Source: Pseudolabrys sp035718275 (GTDB lineage Bacteria > Pseudomonadota > Alphaproteobacteria > Rhizobiales > Xanthobacteraceae). From it: a stretch of DNA of 64,000 bases. Shown one piece after another: positions 9,407 through 19,014 of this stretch. Numbering within the stretch: position 1 is the stretch's first letter; the number at the start of each line of letters is the position of its first letter. The position numbers were made by a program, and so were the translations under genes. The DNA is taken from assembly GCA_035718275.1 (NCBI GenBank), contig DASTHI010000026.1, forward strand, positions 1-64,000, written 5' to 3'. A model generated the notes under the pieces. The model was not told the origin of the DNA, searched no databases, and saw only the letters and a program-made list of their open reading frames with translations.

Positions 9407-11140
9407 ATGAACTCTCGACCCGACAAGCTGGCCATTGCGATCGCCCAACTGAACTCGACGGTGGGGGATGTTTCCGGCAATGCCGAAAAAGTGCGGCGCG
9501 CACGGGCGCTTGCCGAGGGCGCAGATCTCGTAGTCTTTCCCGAACTGTTCATCGCGGGGTATCCGCCGGAAGATCTCGTGCTCAAGCCGGCATTTCAGGC
9601 CGCTTGTCGGGCGGCCGTGGAGACGCTTGCGCGGGAAACCGCATCCGGCGGTCCGGCCTTGCTTGTCGGAACGCCATGGGTCGACGGCGGAAAATTGTAC
9701 AATGCCGTCGCATTGCTTCAGGAAGGCACGATTTCGGCGCTGCGGTACAAGGTCGATCTGCCCAATTACGGTGTGTTCGATGAGAAGCGGGTCTTCGCCA
9801 CCGGTCCGATGCCGGGCCCGGTCAATTTTCGTGGCGTTCGGTTAGGAATGCCGATATGCGAAGACATTTGGGGCCCGGAAATCGTCGAGTGTCTTGCCGA
9901 AACGGGGGCCGAGATGCTCGTCGTGCCAAATGGCTCTCCTTACTGGAGGCAAAAGGGCGACGTGCGCCTGAGCATAACTGTCGCACGGGTCACCGAGCAG
10001 GGTCTGCCTGCGATTTACGTAAACCAGGTTGGTGGCCAGGACGAACTGGTGTTCGACGGCGTGTCGTTCGGGCTGCACTCGGACAGCTCGCTGGCTTTTC
10101 AGCTCGGTGCCTTCGAGGAATCGATCGTCACAACGCATTGGGTCCGGCAGGGCGGGAGCTGGCGCTGCGAACGCGGCCCAATGGTGGAGACGGTTGAGAC
10201 CGATCGCGCCGATTACAGCGCCTGTGTGTTAGGATTGCGCGACTACGTCAACAAGAATGGCTTTCCAGGCGTCGTGCTTGGGTTGTCGGGAGGCATCGAT
10301 TCCGCGTTGTGCGCAGCGATTGCAGTCGACGCTCTCGGCGCTGATCGCGTCCGCTCGATCATGTTGCCGTACAAGTTCACTTCCCAGGAATCACTTCAGG
10401 ACGCCGCCTCGTGCGCCACAGCACTGGGCATCCGATATGATGTTCTGCCGATCGCACCAGCGGTCGACGGTTTTTCCAAGGCTCTCGCGCCGGTGTTTTC
10501 AGGGCTGCCGAGAGACGTCACGGAGGAGAACCTCCAGGCGCGGACGCGCGGAACGATCCTCATGGCCATATCGAACAAATTCAATCTGATGGTGGTGACC
10601 ACCGGCAACAAGTCCGAGATGTCCGTTGGGTACGCAACTCTCTATGGCGACATGAATGGTGGGTTCAACCCGATCAAGGACATCTACAAGACGGAAGTCG
10701 TCCGACTCGCTCGGTTGCGCAACGCGTGGAAGCCGGGTGACGCGAAAGGTCCGGACGGACAGGTCATTCCGGAAAACATCATCACACGACCTCCGAGCGC
10801 CGAATTGCGCGAAGACCAGAAGGATGAAGATACTCTGCCTCCTTACGCCGTTCTCGATCCCATTCTCGAACGGCTTGTCGAACGCGAGGAGCCAATCTCT
10901 GCTGTAGTCGCTGCAGGGTTCGATCGGGATACGGTCTTGCGCGTCGATCGGATGATCAATAATGCGGAGTACAAGCGGCGTCAGGCGGCACCTGGTGTCA
11001 AAGTCACATTGAAAAATTTCGGCCGGGATCGTCGTTACCCGATTACAAATCGATTCCGCGATGCCGGTACATCGATGCCCGCTGCCGACGTTTCATTGAT
11101 CACAGGCAAGCCGGTCAAATCAGAAGCTGTGGATATTTAG
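9407..11140 (+). CDS. nadE: Glutamine-dependent NAD(+) synthetase
   Basis: About 577 residues in two parts. The N-terminal nitrilase-like glutaminase (about 1-260) shows the triad Glu in FPELFIAGYPPED, Lys in RYKVDLPNYGVFDE and Cys in GMPICEDIW. The C-terminal synthetase (about 280-560) has the ATP pyrophosphatase loop LSGGIDSALCAA. It amidates nicotinate adenine dinucleotide to NAD using glutamine nitrogen. The ATG at 9407 was preferred over an in-frame ATG at 9380 because the glutaminase domain begins right after it. Confidence 0.95.
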   Translation: MNSRPDKLAIAIAQLNSTVGDVSGNAEKVRRARALAEGADLVVFPELFIAGYPPEDLVLKPAFQAACRAAVETLARETASGGPALLVGTPWVDGGKLYNAVALLQEGTISALRYKVDLPNYGVFDEKRVFATGPMPGPVNFRGVRLGMPICEDIWGPEIVECLAETGAEMLVVPNGSPYWRQKGDVRLSITVARVTEQGLPAIYVNQVGGQDELVFDGVSFGLHSDSSLAFQLGAFEESIVTTHWVRQGGSWRCERGPMVETVETDRADYSACVLGLRDYVNKNGFPGVVLGLSGGIDSALCAAIAVDALGADRVRSIMLPYKFTSQESLQDAASCATALGIRYDVLPIAPAVDGFSKALAPVFSGLPRDVTEENLQARTRGTILMAISNKFNLMVVTTGNKSEMSVGYATLYGDMNGGFNPIKDIYKTEVVRLARLRNAWKPGDAKGPDGQVIPENIITRPPSAELREDQKDEDTLPPYAVLDPILERLVEREEPISAVVAAGFDRDTVLRVDRMINNAEYKRRQAAPGVKVTLKNFGRDRRYPITNRFRDAGTSMPAADVSLITGKPVKSEAVDI

Positions 11141-11149
11141 CGACCGCAG

Positions 11150-12208
11150 TCAGTTGGACGGCAGGAATGTCGGTCCAACCGTGCGCACCTTGCGCTTGGA
11201 CGGTGACTCGGCGGGCGTCTCCGAATTCGAAGATGGTGCTGACTGTTGAGAGGCTGACGAACGATCGTCGCGCGTCGGCTTGGCGTCGCTGCCTTTTCGC
11301 GGCTGCGACAGCTGCTTCGAGTTCTGTTCGGTTACCACCACATCGCCGGGAACGACGGTGTCGTCCGGTCCTGTGGCTTTCAATGCGTCCGCCCAGCTCT
11401 CTCCAGGGCGTCTGCAACTACAGCTTGGGTTCAACGCCTTTCGATACTGGAACGCGGCTGGCAGTTCGGTGTACGGGCGGCCATTGAGCGAGACTGCTTG
11501 CGCCACTTCCTCTCCCGGGTTGTGATAGGTGTAGAGCGCGACCTCGGCCGCGGGACACAGCCTCTGACATGATTGTTCGTCTTCGCGAAAATGCTCGGGC
11601 GAGGTCGAATAGGAAATCGGAAAATAATATCCGTCGCAGGTGCGCACACAAATCGTTCGGAAGGTTCCACCCATCGGGCCCGGCGGCGTCGAATAGAAAC
11701 CGCTGTTATTTCCGCCGAAAAGACGATCAAAGAAGCCGCCTTGCTGTCCAGCCAGAGCGGCCGACCGATACTGTGGTCCGCAGCTGTTGTCTGCCAATGC
11801 AATGAGCAGCGACTGACGTTGCGCTGCCCGCTCGGTCGTGCCGCCGTTGAGTTGCTCCAACTGGTTTCTTATCCGCTCAAGTGCCAAACGTTGCTGGTCT
11901 ATTTGACGTCGCAATGGACCGCATTGCGGCGGCGGATTGCTGAAGATCGAGAAGAATCCCGAGACTTCACATCCCATATGTCGCGACTGCGACACCAACC
12001 GATCAACCTCGAATTGCTGTCGATTGACCATGTCCTCCGTTCGGCGAATCTGATCGGCCTTTGCAGGGTCCGCATTTCCGCGGTCAAGCGTGCCAAGCTG
12101 CATCTCGAGTCGTTGGCAGACGGGATTGTTAGATTGCGCGTAGGCCGTGGAAACCCCGGACAGCACCACCAGGGCGGCGGCAGCAGCTCTGTATGAGCAT
12201 TTCTTCAT
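11150..12208 (-). CDS. DUF2865 domain secreted protein
   Basis: A 352-residue protein with a cleavable signal peptide (about residues 1-24, ending AYAQS). The central Cys-rich block is typical of DUF2865: TICVRTCDGYYFPISYST, then EQSCQRLCPAAEVALY, with NPSCSCRRPGE near residue 265. Before it lies a helical region (about 30-130) with Gln-rich coiled-coil character. The tail is disordered, rich in Ser, Lys and Asp. The family is common in Hyphomicrobiales and has no assigned activity; paired cysteines suggest a disulfide-bonded periplasmic protein. It converges with nadE, ten bases away. Confidence 0.85.
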   Translation of the reverse strand: MKKCSYRAAAAALVVLSGVSTAYAQSNNPVCQRLEMQLGTLDRGNADPAKADQIRRTEDMVNRQQFEVDRLVSQSRHMGCEVSGFFSIFSNPPPQCGPLRRQIDQQRLALERIRNQLEQLNGGTTERAAQRQSLLIALADNSCGPQYRSAALAGQQGGFFDRLFGGNNSGFYSTPPGPMGGTFRTICVRTCDGYYFPISYSTSPEHFREDEQSCQRLCPAAEVALYTYHNPGEEVAQAVSLNGRPYTELPAAFQYRKALNPSCSCRRPGESWADALKATGPDDTVVPGDVVVTEQNSKQLSQPRKGSDAKPTRDDRSSASQQSAPSSNSETPAESPSKRKVRTVGPTFLPSN

Positions 12209-12249
12209 CTGAAGTATTCTATTCCGAAATTGCTTTCTCGGCGAGCGTC

Positions 12250-13125
12250 TTATCGAAGTACGCGTGCGGTTTCGGAGCGCAGGTTCCAGACGACGCCACT
12301 GACGATGATCATGGCGCCCAGCAAAACAAAAACGTCCAGAGGCTCACTGTAAAATGCCCACCCCACGACGGCAATGAGCGGGATGCGCATGAAATCCAGC
12401 GGCACGACGAGCGTGGCGTCTCCCGACCGAAACGCATTACTGAGGCAATAATGCGACGAGAGGCCGGCAAGCCCCACGCCCATTGCGGGGAGGAGATGGT
12501 GTTTTTCCAGATGAACGAACACGCTGGGGTCGCTGCCCAGCAAAGAAAGCGGAAACTGGATCACCGCCATCCAGAACACGATAGCGAATGTCGATTCGGT
12601 CATTGTCAACTTTTTCGTCGTGATCATGGTGATGGCGTAGCCGAAGGCCGCCATCAGCACCAGAAAGGTTGCGGGATTGAAATCGGCGAGCCCGGGCCTC
12701 AAGATCACCAGCACTCCCGCGAGACCGAGCACGACGACGCCAAGCCGGCTTGGGGTCATGCGTTCGTGCAGAAACCAGACCGCGAGCACTGCTGTCCAGG
12801 CCGGCATCGTGAATTCCAGCGCAAACACCATTGCAAGGGGCAGCATCGTGAGGCTTAGCGCCCACGAAAATTGCGAAGCGTAGTGGACGCAATTTCGAAA
12901 CAGATTGAGCGCCAAGCGGCGCGGCAATGCATGCACACGCAGATCCTTGCGTGCGAAAAGAAGGGAAGCGAGAACAAGCAATGCGACCCCGCTGCGGATG
13001 GCTAGAATCTCGAAGATGCTCAGCCCGCCGCGCGCCAGCTCGCGGATCGACACCGCCATGACGCAAAATGAGAGCAGGGCGCCTAGCATCCAGAGGACGA
13101 GGTGGACGAGCTTGCGGAGAGTCAC
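12250..13125 (-). CDS. EamA/DMT-family transporter
   Basis: A 291-residue membrane protein with about ten predicted helices in two repeats of five, the layout of the drug/metabolite transporter (EamA) family. Diagnostic stretches are the first-repeat ending LHERMTPSRLGVVVLGLAGVLVIL and the second-repeat ending YSEPLDVFVLLGAMIIVSG. Members export amino acids, nucleosides or other small metabolites; the substrate here is unknown. It lies downstream of maiA on the same strand with a 56-base gap, so joint transcription is possible. Confidence 0.88.
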   Translation of the reverse strand: MTLRKLVHLVLWMLGALLSFCVMAVSIRELARGGLSIFEILAIRSGVALLVLASLLFARKDLRVHALPRRLALNLFRNCVHYASQFSWALSLTMLPLAMVFALEFTMPAWTAVLAVWFLHERMTPSRLGVVVLGLAGVLVILRPGLADFNPATFLVLMAAFGYAITMITTKKLTMTESTFAIVFWMAVIQFPLSLLGSDPSVFVHLEKHHLLPAMGVGLAGLSSHYCLSNAFRSGDATLVVPLDFMRIPLIAVVGWAFYSEPLDVFVLLGAMIIVSGVVWNLRSETARVLR

Positions 13126-13181
13126 GTGCGGTCTGCGATTGAGGAGGGCGGAGAAGCGGGAATCGATCTATGGACGTAGCG

Positions 13182-13817
13182 CTATTCGGCATCCGGCTGC
13201 TTGCTTGGCTGCGCTTTGTCGAATGCTCGAAGCTTGAGACACGCGCTATCAACCGAGACGATCTTGGGGAAATTTTCCAGTGGCACGTTGAGCCTCCTGG
13301 CGTTTGCGACCTGCGGCACGAGGCATATATCAGCGATGGTTACCTGTGAGCCGCAGGCATAGGGCGAAGCCTTCAGCATTTTTTCCAGGGCGGTAAAGCC
13401 CTCGAGGATCCAATGATGGTACCAGGTATCGATTTCCGGCTGTTCGTGCCGAAGCTGTCTACGAAGATACTGAAGAGTAATCAGATTGTTCAAAGGGTGA
13501 ATGTCGCAAGCGATCGTTTGAGCAAGCGACCGTGATTTCGCCCTTTCCACGGGATCGCGGGGCAACAGCGGCGGATCTGGTTGAACCTCGTCCAAGTATT
13601 CAATAATCGCCAGCGACTGGGTGAGGACCTCGCCATTGTCAAGCTCCAGTGCGGGTACTCGGGCCTGCGGATTGATCGCCCGATATTCCGCGGTGTGTTG
13701 GCGGCCTCCGTCCTTTGTCAGGTGAACCGCGACCATGTCGTAGTCCAGATTTTTGAGATTCAGGGCGATACGCACGCGATAGGCAGCGGATGAACGAAAA
13801 TAAGAAAAGAGCTTCAC
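13182..13817 (-). CDS. maiA: Maleylacetoacetate isomerase (zeta-class GST)
   Basis: About 211 residues. It isomerises maleylacetoacetate (or maleylpyruvate) to the fumaryl form with glutathione, late in tyrosine/homogentisate or gentisate breakdown. The zeta-class signature SSAAYRVRIALN is at residues 8-19 of the chosen start, followed by the thioredoxin-fold cis-Pro region ARVPALELDNG and the SLAIIEYLDE helix. I chose the GTG at 13817, which is preceded by a CGAGGG sequence and matches the family N-terminus (VKLFSYFRSS). An earlier in-frame start would add 24 unlike residues. No homogentisate dioxygenase or fumarylacetoacetase lies nearby. Confidence 0.9.
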   Translation of the reverse strand: MKLFSYFRSSAAYRVRIALNLKNLDYDMVAVHLTKDGGRQHTAEYRAINPQARVPALELDNGEVLTQSLAIIEYLDEVQPDPPLLPRDPVERAKSRSLAQTIACDIHPLNNLITLQYLRRQLRHEQPEIDTWYHHWILEGFTALEKMLKASPYACGSQVTIADICLVPQVANARRLNVPLENFPKIVSVDSACLKLRAFDKAQPSKQPDAE

Positions 13818-14300
13818 GGAATACCCTCGGTCTGAGTGCCCCAATCTAGCGGGGTGTTGGCGATACGCGAAGCGATCGCCCGTGTGCAAGGGCGATCATG
13901 CAGCGGCCGTGTGCGATCTCTGCTTCAGAAGCCGGATATTTTGTGCCTGGATTCGCTGCAGATCGCGGCCGACAATCGAAGATGGTCGCTACCCACCTTC
14001 ATTCATCTTCGGGGTTGCCATCGTGACATCGAAGGCCAAAATCTCAGAGCCGCCAAGCGCTTCGACAGAACGCCCGGGGCGTGCTCGTCCATCCACCCGA
14101 AGAGGAGCACTGTGCCACCCAAAAACTTGAAGAACAGAACTCTCAAGCCCCGCTCCCTACAGACAGGCAGATAACGCCGGTTCCAAGCCAGTGTTCCACT
14201 TTGCGATGCGTAGCCGAAGTTCACCCTTAGGTTCAAGTCGAATGCGTGGTCATAATTAGTTGATTTGTCTGCATTTTTGGCCAGCGGTTCAGCAGGCGAG
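13818..14300. other. Gene-free stretch upstream of maiA
   Basis: About 480 bases between maiA and the small secreted protein gene. Open frames here are short, compositionally odd and unlike any family I know. It should hold the maiA promoter. No RNA gene or repeat was recognised. Confidence 0.45.
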
Positions 14301-14606
14301 CTAGCGAACGCAAATGATCGCCACCCAGTCGCACGTGTCGCTGCAGGCAGTCGATTTCCGTGCCGGCAGAATTCCCGTGACCTCCTGGCCCCTGACCTTG
14401 TGATATGTCGCCGCTTCTACATATGACTGCGCCCGACAATAGGCTCTGGCCACCGCCGCTCCACACTTTGCTCCCGAAACCAGGCAACGATCGACGCCAT
14501 AAGCGTCCGCATCATTTGCGACAATAAATGTGCGCTGCTCGGCAGCGGCCGAAAGCGTCAGTGAAGCCTGTAGAATGGCGACAACACCGGTGAGGAGGAA
14601 GCGCAT
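14301..14606 (-). CDS. Small secreted protein, conserved-looking, unknown function
   Basis: A 101-residue protein with a signal peptide (residues 1-22, ending SAAAEQ). The mature part begins with TFIVANDADAYGVDRC and has six cysteines, several spaced as in ACSDTCDW, so it is probably disulfide-bonded in the periplasm. The FIVANDADAYGVDRCL pattern resembles a small exported family I associate with Bradyrhizobium relatives, but I cannot name it. It stands alone, divergent from cysS. Confidence 0.65.
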   Translation of the reverse strand: MRFLLTGVVAILQASLTLSAAAEQRTFIVANDADAYGVDRCLVSGAKCGAAVARAYCRAQSYVEAATYHKVRGQEVTGILPARKSTACSDTCDWVAIICVR

Positions 14607-14897
14607 GAAGAGCGTCGGATTTCAGATGGATGTAAGGATGCGGTCGAAATGTTAAGCGACGCTTAAGGCATAGCGAGGCCTTTGCTCACCCATTTTTTTC
14701 CTTATTCTCTAGGCCTTTCGGCGGCGGCTTGACGGCATTGCCCCGACAAATCATTGTGCGGCTTATGAACGGCCTTAACTCTATCTGTGGCATTTGCCTG
14801 GAGATTATCCGCTAGCGCATCACGCTGGCTGCGGCCGTCTTTTCTCAAGCTCGAGATATCAGGCGCCCGGCCAACAGGCTGACGGGTGTCATTCGGT

Positions 14898-16292
14898 ATG
14901 GAACTCAAGCTCTACGATACGCTGACCCGCGAAAAGCGGGTGTTTACGCCGATCGATCCAGCACGCATACGCATGTATGTCTGCGGTCCGACCGTTTACG
15001 ACTTTGCCCATATCGGCAATGCCCGGCCGGTGATCGTATTCGACGTGCTCTTCAGGGTTCTGCGGCACATATACGGCAAAGATCACGTCATTTATGTGCG
15101 CAATGTCACCGACGTGGACGACAAAATTAATGCTCGCGCCGTCGAGCGGGGGATCTCCATCCGCGACCTGACCGAAGAGACGTACAAGAATTTCAAGGAG
15201 GATGTATCGGCGCTCGGATGTCTGCCGCCGACTGTCGAACCGCGCGCAACCGAGCACATCGAGGAGATGAAGGCGCTGATCGATCGCCTCGTAAAGGCAG
15301 GATGCGCCTATGTTGCGGAGGAGCACGTGCTTTTTCACGTCGCTTCGATGAAAGATTACGGGAAGCTTTCGAACCGGTCCCTCGATGAAATGATTGCGGG
15401 CGCGCGGGTCGAGGTCGCCCCGTTCAAGAAAGATCCGATGGACTTCGTGCTGTGGAAGCCGTCAAAGCCCGACGAGCCGAGCTGGCCTTCGCCAGCCGGA
15501 ATCAAAACGGCCGGCCGGCCGGGCTGGCATATCGAATGCTCGGCCATGGCCTGGAAACATCTCGGCGAGACTTTCGACATCCATGGCGGGGGGATCGATT
15601 TGGTCTTTCCACACCACGAGAATGAGATCGCGCAATCAAGATGCGCGTTCCATACCGCCGTGATGGCGAATTTCTGGATGCACAACGGCTTTCTTCAGGT
15701 AGAAGGCGAGAAGATGTCGAAAAGCCTCGGCAATTTCGTAACCATTCACGATCTGCTGAGCGATTGGCCGGGCGAGGTCATACGGTTCAACATGCTGCGT
15801 ACGCATTATCGGCAGCCGCTGGACTGGACTGTGAAGGGCCTTTCCGAAAGCGAGAAAATTATCGACGAATGGTACGCGCTCGCCTCGACGATGACGACCG
15901 AGACGTTATCAGAGCAAAAGAACATGACGCCGGTCGCGGAAGAAGTCTTGCAGGCGCTTTGCGACGATCTGAACACGCCGCATGCTATCGCTGAACTTCA
16001 CCAACTTCGCCATTCGGCGGCACGCCAGCAAGGATTTGATGGCGTTGCCTCCTTGGTCAATTCGCTTCAGTTCCTTGGCTTCCTAACTCGTTCCGCGGCG
16101 GAGTGGCGCGCTGCAAAGGAAAAGAGACTGGCCGTGGACAGGACCGTGATTGAAGCCCTGATCTCGGCTCGAAGTGACGCCCGCAAGGCAAAAAATTTTA
16201 AGGAATCCGACCGTATCCGGGACGAGCTTGCCAAAATGGGTGTCGTGCTGAAGGACTCGAAAGAAGGCACGACCTGGGAGATTGTGCGATGA
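14898..16292 (+). CDS. cysS: Cysteinyl-tRNA synthetase
   Basis: About 464 residues, a class I aminoacyl-tRNA synthetase that charges tRNA-Cys. Visible motifs are the zinc/HIGH region MYVCGPTVYDFAHIGNARP, where HIGN is the HIGH motif, then GWHIECSAMAW and HHENEIAQS (zinc ligands), and KMSKS in GEKMSKSLGNF. The C-terminal helical region ends in ESDRIRDELAKMGVVLKDS, typical of CysS. I chose the ATG at 14898 (MELKLYDTL), the usual family start, over an in-frame GTG at 14886. Confidence 0.96.
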   Translation: MELKLYDTLTREKRVFTPIDPARIRMYVCGPTVYDFAHIGNARPVIVFDVLFRVLRHIYGKDHVIYVRNVTDVDDKINARAVERGISIRDLTEETYKNFKEDVSALGCLPPTVEPRATEHIEEMKALIDRLVKAGCAYVAEEHVLFHVASMKDYGKLSNRSLDEMIAGARVEVAPFKKDPMDFVLWKPSKPDEPSWPSPAGIKTAGRPGWHIECSAMAWKHLGETFDIHGGGIDLVFPHHENEIAQSRCAFHTAVMANFWMHNGFLQVEGEKMSKSLGNFVTIHDLLSDWPGEVIRFNMLRTHYRQPLDWTVKGLSESEKIIDEWYALASTMTTETLSEQKNMTPVAEEVLQALCDDLNTPHAIAELHQLRHSAARQQGFDGVASLVNSLQFLGFLTRSAAEWRAAKEKRLAVDRTVIEALISARSDARKAKNFKESDRIRDELAKMGVVLKDSKEGTTWEIVR

Positions 16293-16401
16293 TTTCTCCT
16301 GCGCACCGGCGGGCCGGTAGCGGCGATGAGTCCCGTGTTTCGCCGAGCGTCTGGCTTATGGAAATCGGTCGTCGCCAGAACGCCAATTGCGGGGCAATGC
16401 C

Positions 16402-16908
16402 ATGATGGCGCTCGCCCATCCGAGGCTTGCCTTGCGGCCGTTCCTGCCCGCGGACGCTCCGGTGTTGCGCGAGATTTTCCGCGACAGCATCGAGGAACTG
16501 ACAGCGGATGATTACTCCGAAGCCCAGCAGGAGGCCTGGGCATCGGCTGCTGACGACCTAGGACAATTCGGCAGCCAGCTTTCCGGACAACTTACGCTCG
16601 TCGCCACCCTCGAGGGCTCGCCGGTCGGTTTTGCTTCGCTTAAGGGGAGGGACAGGATCGACATGCTGTACGTCCACCCTGCTGCCGCCGGTCAAGGCGT
16701 CGGCGCCATGCTCATCGATGCGCTCGAAAGGCTTGCCGGTTCGCGCGGCACCACGACACTCAGCGTGGACGCCAGCGATACGGCGCGAGGATTCTTCGAA
16801 AAGCGCGGCTATATCGCCCAGCAGCGCAATACACTATCGGTGGGTGACGAATGGCTCGCCAATACGACGTTGCAAAAGCAGCTTGGGACAAAGCGGGGGA
16901 GCTCATGA
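16402..16908 (+). CDS. GNAT-family N-acetyltransferase
   Basis: About 168 residues. The acetyl-CoA binding segment is LYVHPAAAGQGVGAMLIDALE (Q/RxxGxG/A motif as AGQGVG), followed by the DASDTARGFFEKRGY strand-helix typical of GNAT acetyltransferases. N-terminal RLALRPFLPADAPVLREIF is also characteristic. The acceptor is unknown. The stop codon overlaps the start of the next small gene (ATGA), and cimA follows, so the three may be translated from one message. The start could also be at TTG 16387. Confidence 0.85.
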   Translation: MMALAHPRLALRPFLPADAPVLREIFRDSIEELTADDYSEAQQEAWASAADDLGQFGSQLSGQLTLVATLEGSPVGFASLKGRDRIDMLYVHPAAAGQGVGAMLIDALERLAGSRGTTTLSVDASDTARGFFEKRGYIAQQRNTLSVGDEWLANTTLQKQLGTKRGSS

Positions 16909-17021
16909 CGAGACCCGACACGCCATTTCCACGTCACTGGCTCTACTACATTGTGCTCAAATACGGTGTGCTTGCGCTCGCCATATTGGTCGCACTTTAC
17001 GTCCTCTACAGGCTGACCTGA
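16905..17021 (+). CDS. 38-residue single-span membrane protein
   Basis: A very small gene starting at ATG 16905 inside the acetyltransferase stop (ATGA overlap) and ending seven bases before cimA. The product starts MTRPDTPFPRHWLYY and then has one hydrophobic helix (about residues 15-35) ending in LYRLT. The tight coupling on both sides and the clean membrane helix argue that it is real. Function unknown; it may be a small membrane-anchored regulator or simply a conserved microprotein. Confidence 0.6.
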   Translation: MTRPDTPFPRHWLYYIVLKYGVLALAILVALYVLYRLT

Positions 17022-17028
17022 GCCAGCC

Positions 17029-18624
17029 ATGTCCAGAGAACGACTTTATCTCTTCGACACGACCTTGCGTGACGGCGCGCAGACGAATGGCGTGGACTTC
17101 ACCCTCGCCGACAAGCTGGCGATCGCAGCCATGTTGGACGAGCTGGGTTTGGACTACATCGAAGGCGGTTACCCTGGTGCGAATCCGACCGATACGGAGC
17201 TGTTCGGCGCAGACCGAAAGCTTGCAGCCAAGTTCACGGCGTTCGGCATGACGCGCCGCCCGGGCCGCTCGGTTTCGAATGACCCCGGTCTTGCCGCGGT
17301 GCTCGAGGCGAAGGCCAAGGCAATCTGCTTCGTTGCCAAATCCTGGGACTATCACGTCAAGATTGCGCTCGAAACCACACAGGAGGAAAACCTCGCGTCA
17401 ATTCGCGACAGTATCCGGGCTGCCAGAGGCGGTGGCCGGGAGGTCTTGCTCGACTGCGAGCATTTCTTCGACGGCTACAGGTCGAATCCGGACTACGCGC
17501 TTGCCTGCGCGAAGGCGGCTTTCGACGAAGGCGCCCGCTGGGTTGTTCTATGCGATACGAACGGAGGCACGCTTCCCGACGAAGTCGAAAAGATCGTCGG
17601 CGAAGTGGTAAGAGCCATTCCGGGCGATCATGTGGGTATTCACGCGCACAATGACACTGACCAAGCGGTCGCGAATTCGTTGGCTGCTGTTCGTGCGGGC
17701 GCGCGCCAGATACAGGGGACACTCAATGGCCTGGGCGAGCGCTGCGGAAACGCAAACCTCGTCTCGATCATTCCGACTCTCAAGCTGAAGCCCGAATTTG
17801 CTGAACGTTTTGAAATCGGCGTGACTGATTCCGCACTCAGGAATCTGGCACATATTTCCCGTGCCCTCGACGAACGGCTCAATCGGGCGCCGAACCGCCA
17901 TGCGCCGTATGTGGGTGAGAGCGCCTTCGCCACGAAAGCGGGCATCCATGCGTCCGCAATCCTGAAAGATCCGTCGACATACGAGCACGTCGAGCCTGAC
18001 AAGGTCGGCAATCGCCGCAAAGTTCTCGTCTCCGAGCAGGCCGGAAAGTCCAATATCCTTGCCGAGCTGGAGCGGATCGGGATCAAGGCCGACAAGGATG
18101 ATTCCCGCGTCGGACATCTGCTCGAGGTCGTCAAGGAACGGGAAGCGCTTGGCTATGCTTATGAGGCGGCAGATGCTTCATTTGAACTGCTTGCACGCCG
18201 CACTTTGGGCAGAGTCCCGAACTATTTCGATGTCACACAGTTCGATGTGAATGTCGAACAGCGCAATAACGCCAAGGGCGAGCGCGTGACGGTTACCATG
18301 GCTGTGGTGAAAGTCAAAGTGGGCGACGATAACTTGATCTCCGCCGCTGAAGGAAATGGTCCGGTCAATGCACTCGATCTCGCGTTGCGCAAGGATCTGG
18401 GCAAGTACCAGAAATACATCTCCGGTCTGAAGCTGACGGATTATCGCGTTCGTATCCTCAATTCCGGCAGTGAAGCCGTCACGCGAGTGTTGATCGAAAG
18501 CGAGGACGAGGCAGGGGAACACTGGACTACCGTGGGGGTGTCGCCCAATATCATCGATGCGTCGTTCCAGGCCCTGATGGACTCCATCGTTTTCAAATTA
18601 GTGAAGTCCGGCGCGCCGGCGTGA
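17029..18624 (+). CDS. cimA: (R)-citramalate synthase
   Basis: A 531-residue member of the isopropylmalate/citramalate synthase family. It condenses pyruvate and acetyl-CoA to citramalate, a threonine-independent route to 2-oxobutyrate and isoleucine. The N-terminal signature is LFDTTLRDGAQTNG, and the TIM barrel carries CDTNGGTLPDEV and HAHNDTDQAVANSL (metal-binding His pair). A C-terminal regulatory domain (about 400-531) follows. The form with DGAQTNGVDF and GGYPGANPTD fits CimA rather than LeuA or homocitrate synthase. Leucine or isoleucine feedback through the regulatory domain is typical of the family. Confidence 0.92.
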   Translation: MSRERLYLFDTTLRDGAQTNGVDFTLADKLAIAAMLDELGLDYIEGGYPGANPTDTELFGADRKLAAKFTAFGMTRRPGRSVSNDPGLAAVLEAKAKAICFVAKSWDYHVKIALETTQEENLASIRDSIRAARGGGREVLLDCEHFFDGYRSNPDYALACAKAAFDEGARWVVLCDTNGGTLPDEVEKIVGEVVRAIPGDHVGIHAHNDTDQAVANSLAAVRAGARQIQGTLNGLGERCGNANLVSIIPTLKLKPEFAERFEIGVTDSALRNLAHISRALDERLNRAPNRHAPYVGESAFATKAGIHASAILKDPSTYEHVEPDKVGNRRKVLVSEQAGKSNILAELERIGIKADKDDSRVGHLLEVVKEREALGYAYEAADASFELLARRTLGRVPNYFDVTQFDVNVEQRNNAKGERVTVTMAVVKVKVGDDNLISAAEGNGPVNALDLALRKDLGKYQKYISGLKLTDYRVRILNSGSEAVTRVLIESEDEAGEHWTTVGVSPNIIDASFQALMDSIVFKLVKSGAPA

Positions 18625-18631
18625 ACAGCAG

Positions 18632-19009
18632 ATGATCGACCATGTCTCAGTTGCGGTTCGTGACCTGGAGTCTTCGGCTCGCTTCTATGAAGCGGCGCTT
18701 GCGACGCTGGGTTTTCAAAGACTGGATACGCGCGCAGCGACCATTGCATTCGGTAAGTCATATCCGGAATTCTGGATCAACCTTCGACCAAGCCTGAGCC
18801 CGATTGCCGCGACGAGCGGCGCTCACGTGTGCTTTCGCGCGCGAAGCACCGCAATGGTCGATGCTTTCCATGCGGCGGCACTTGTGAGCGGGGGATATGA
18901 CGATGGAAAGCCCGGCCTGCGTCCGCAGCATGGCGAAGGCTATTATGCAGCCTTTATTCGCGATCTCGACGGCAACCGCATCGAGGCGGTGACATTTATC
19001 GGAAAATAA
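18632..19009 (+). CDS. VOC-family (glyoxalase-like) protein
   Basis: A 125-residue single-domain vicinal oxygen chelate protein. It begins MIDHVSVAVRDLESSARFYEAAL, with metal-ligand-type His4 and a beta-alpha-beta start, and ends with the second module YYAAFIRDLDGNRIEAVTF (Glu ligand). Such proteins include glyoxalases, fosfomycin-resistance enzymes and extradiol dioxygenase-like proteins; the reaction cannot be told from sequence. It follows cimA by seven bases and is probably cotranscribed. Confidence 0.85.
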   Translation: MIDHVSVAVRDLESSARFYEAALATLGFQRLDTRAATIAFGKSYPEFWINLRPSLSPIAATSGAHVCFRARSTAMVDAFHAAALVSGGYDDGKPGLRPQHGEGYYAAFIRDLDGNRIEAVTFIGK

Positions 19010-19014
19010 ACCGT

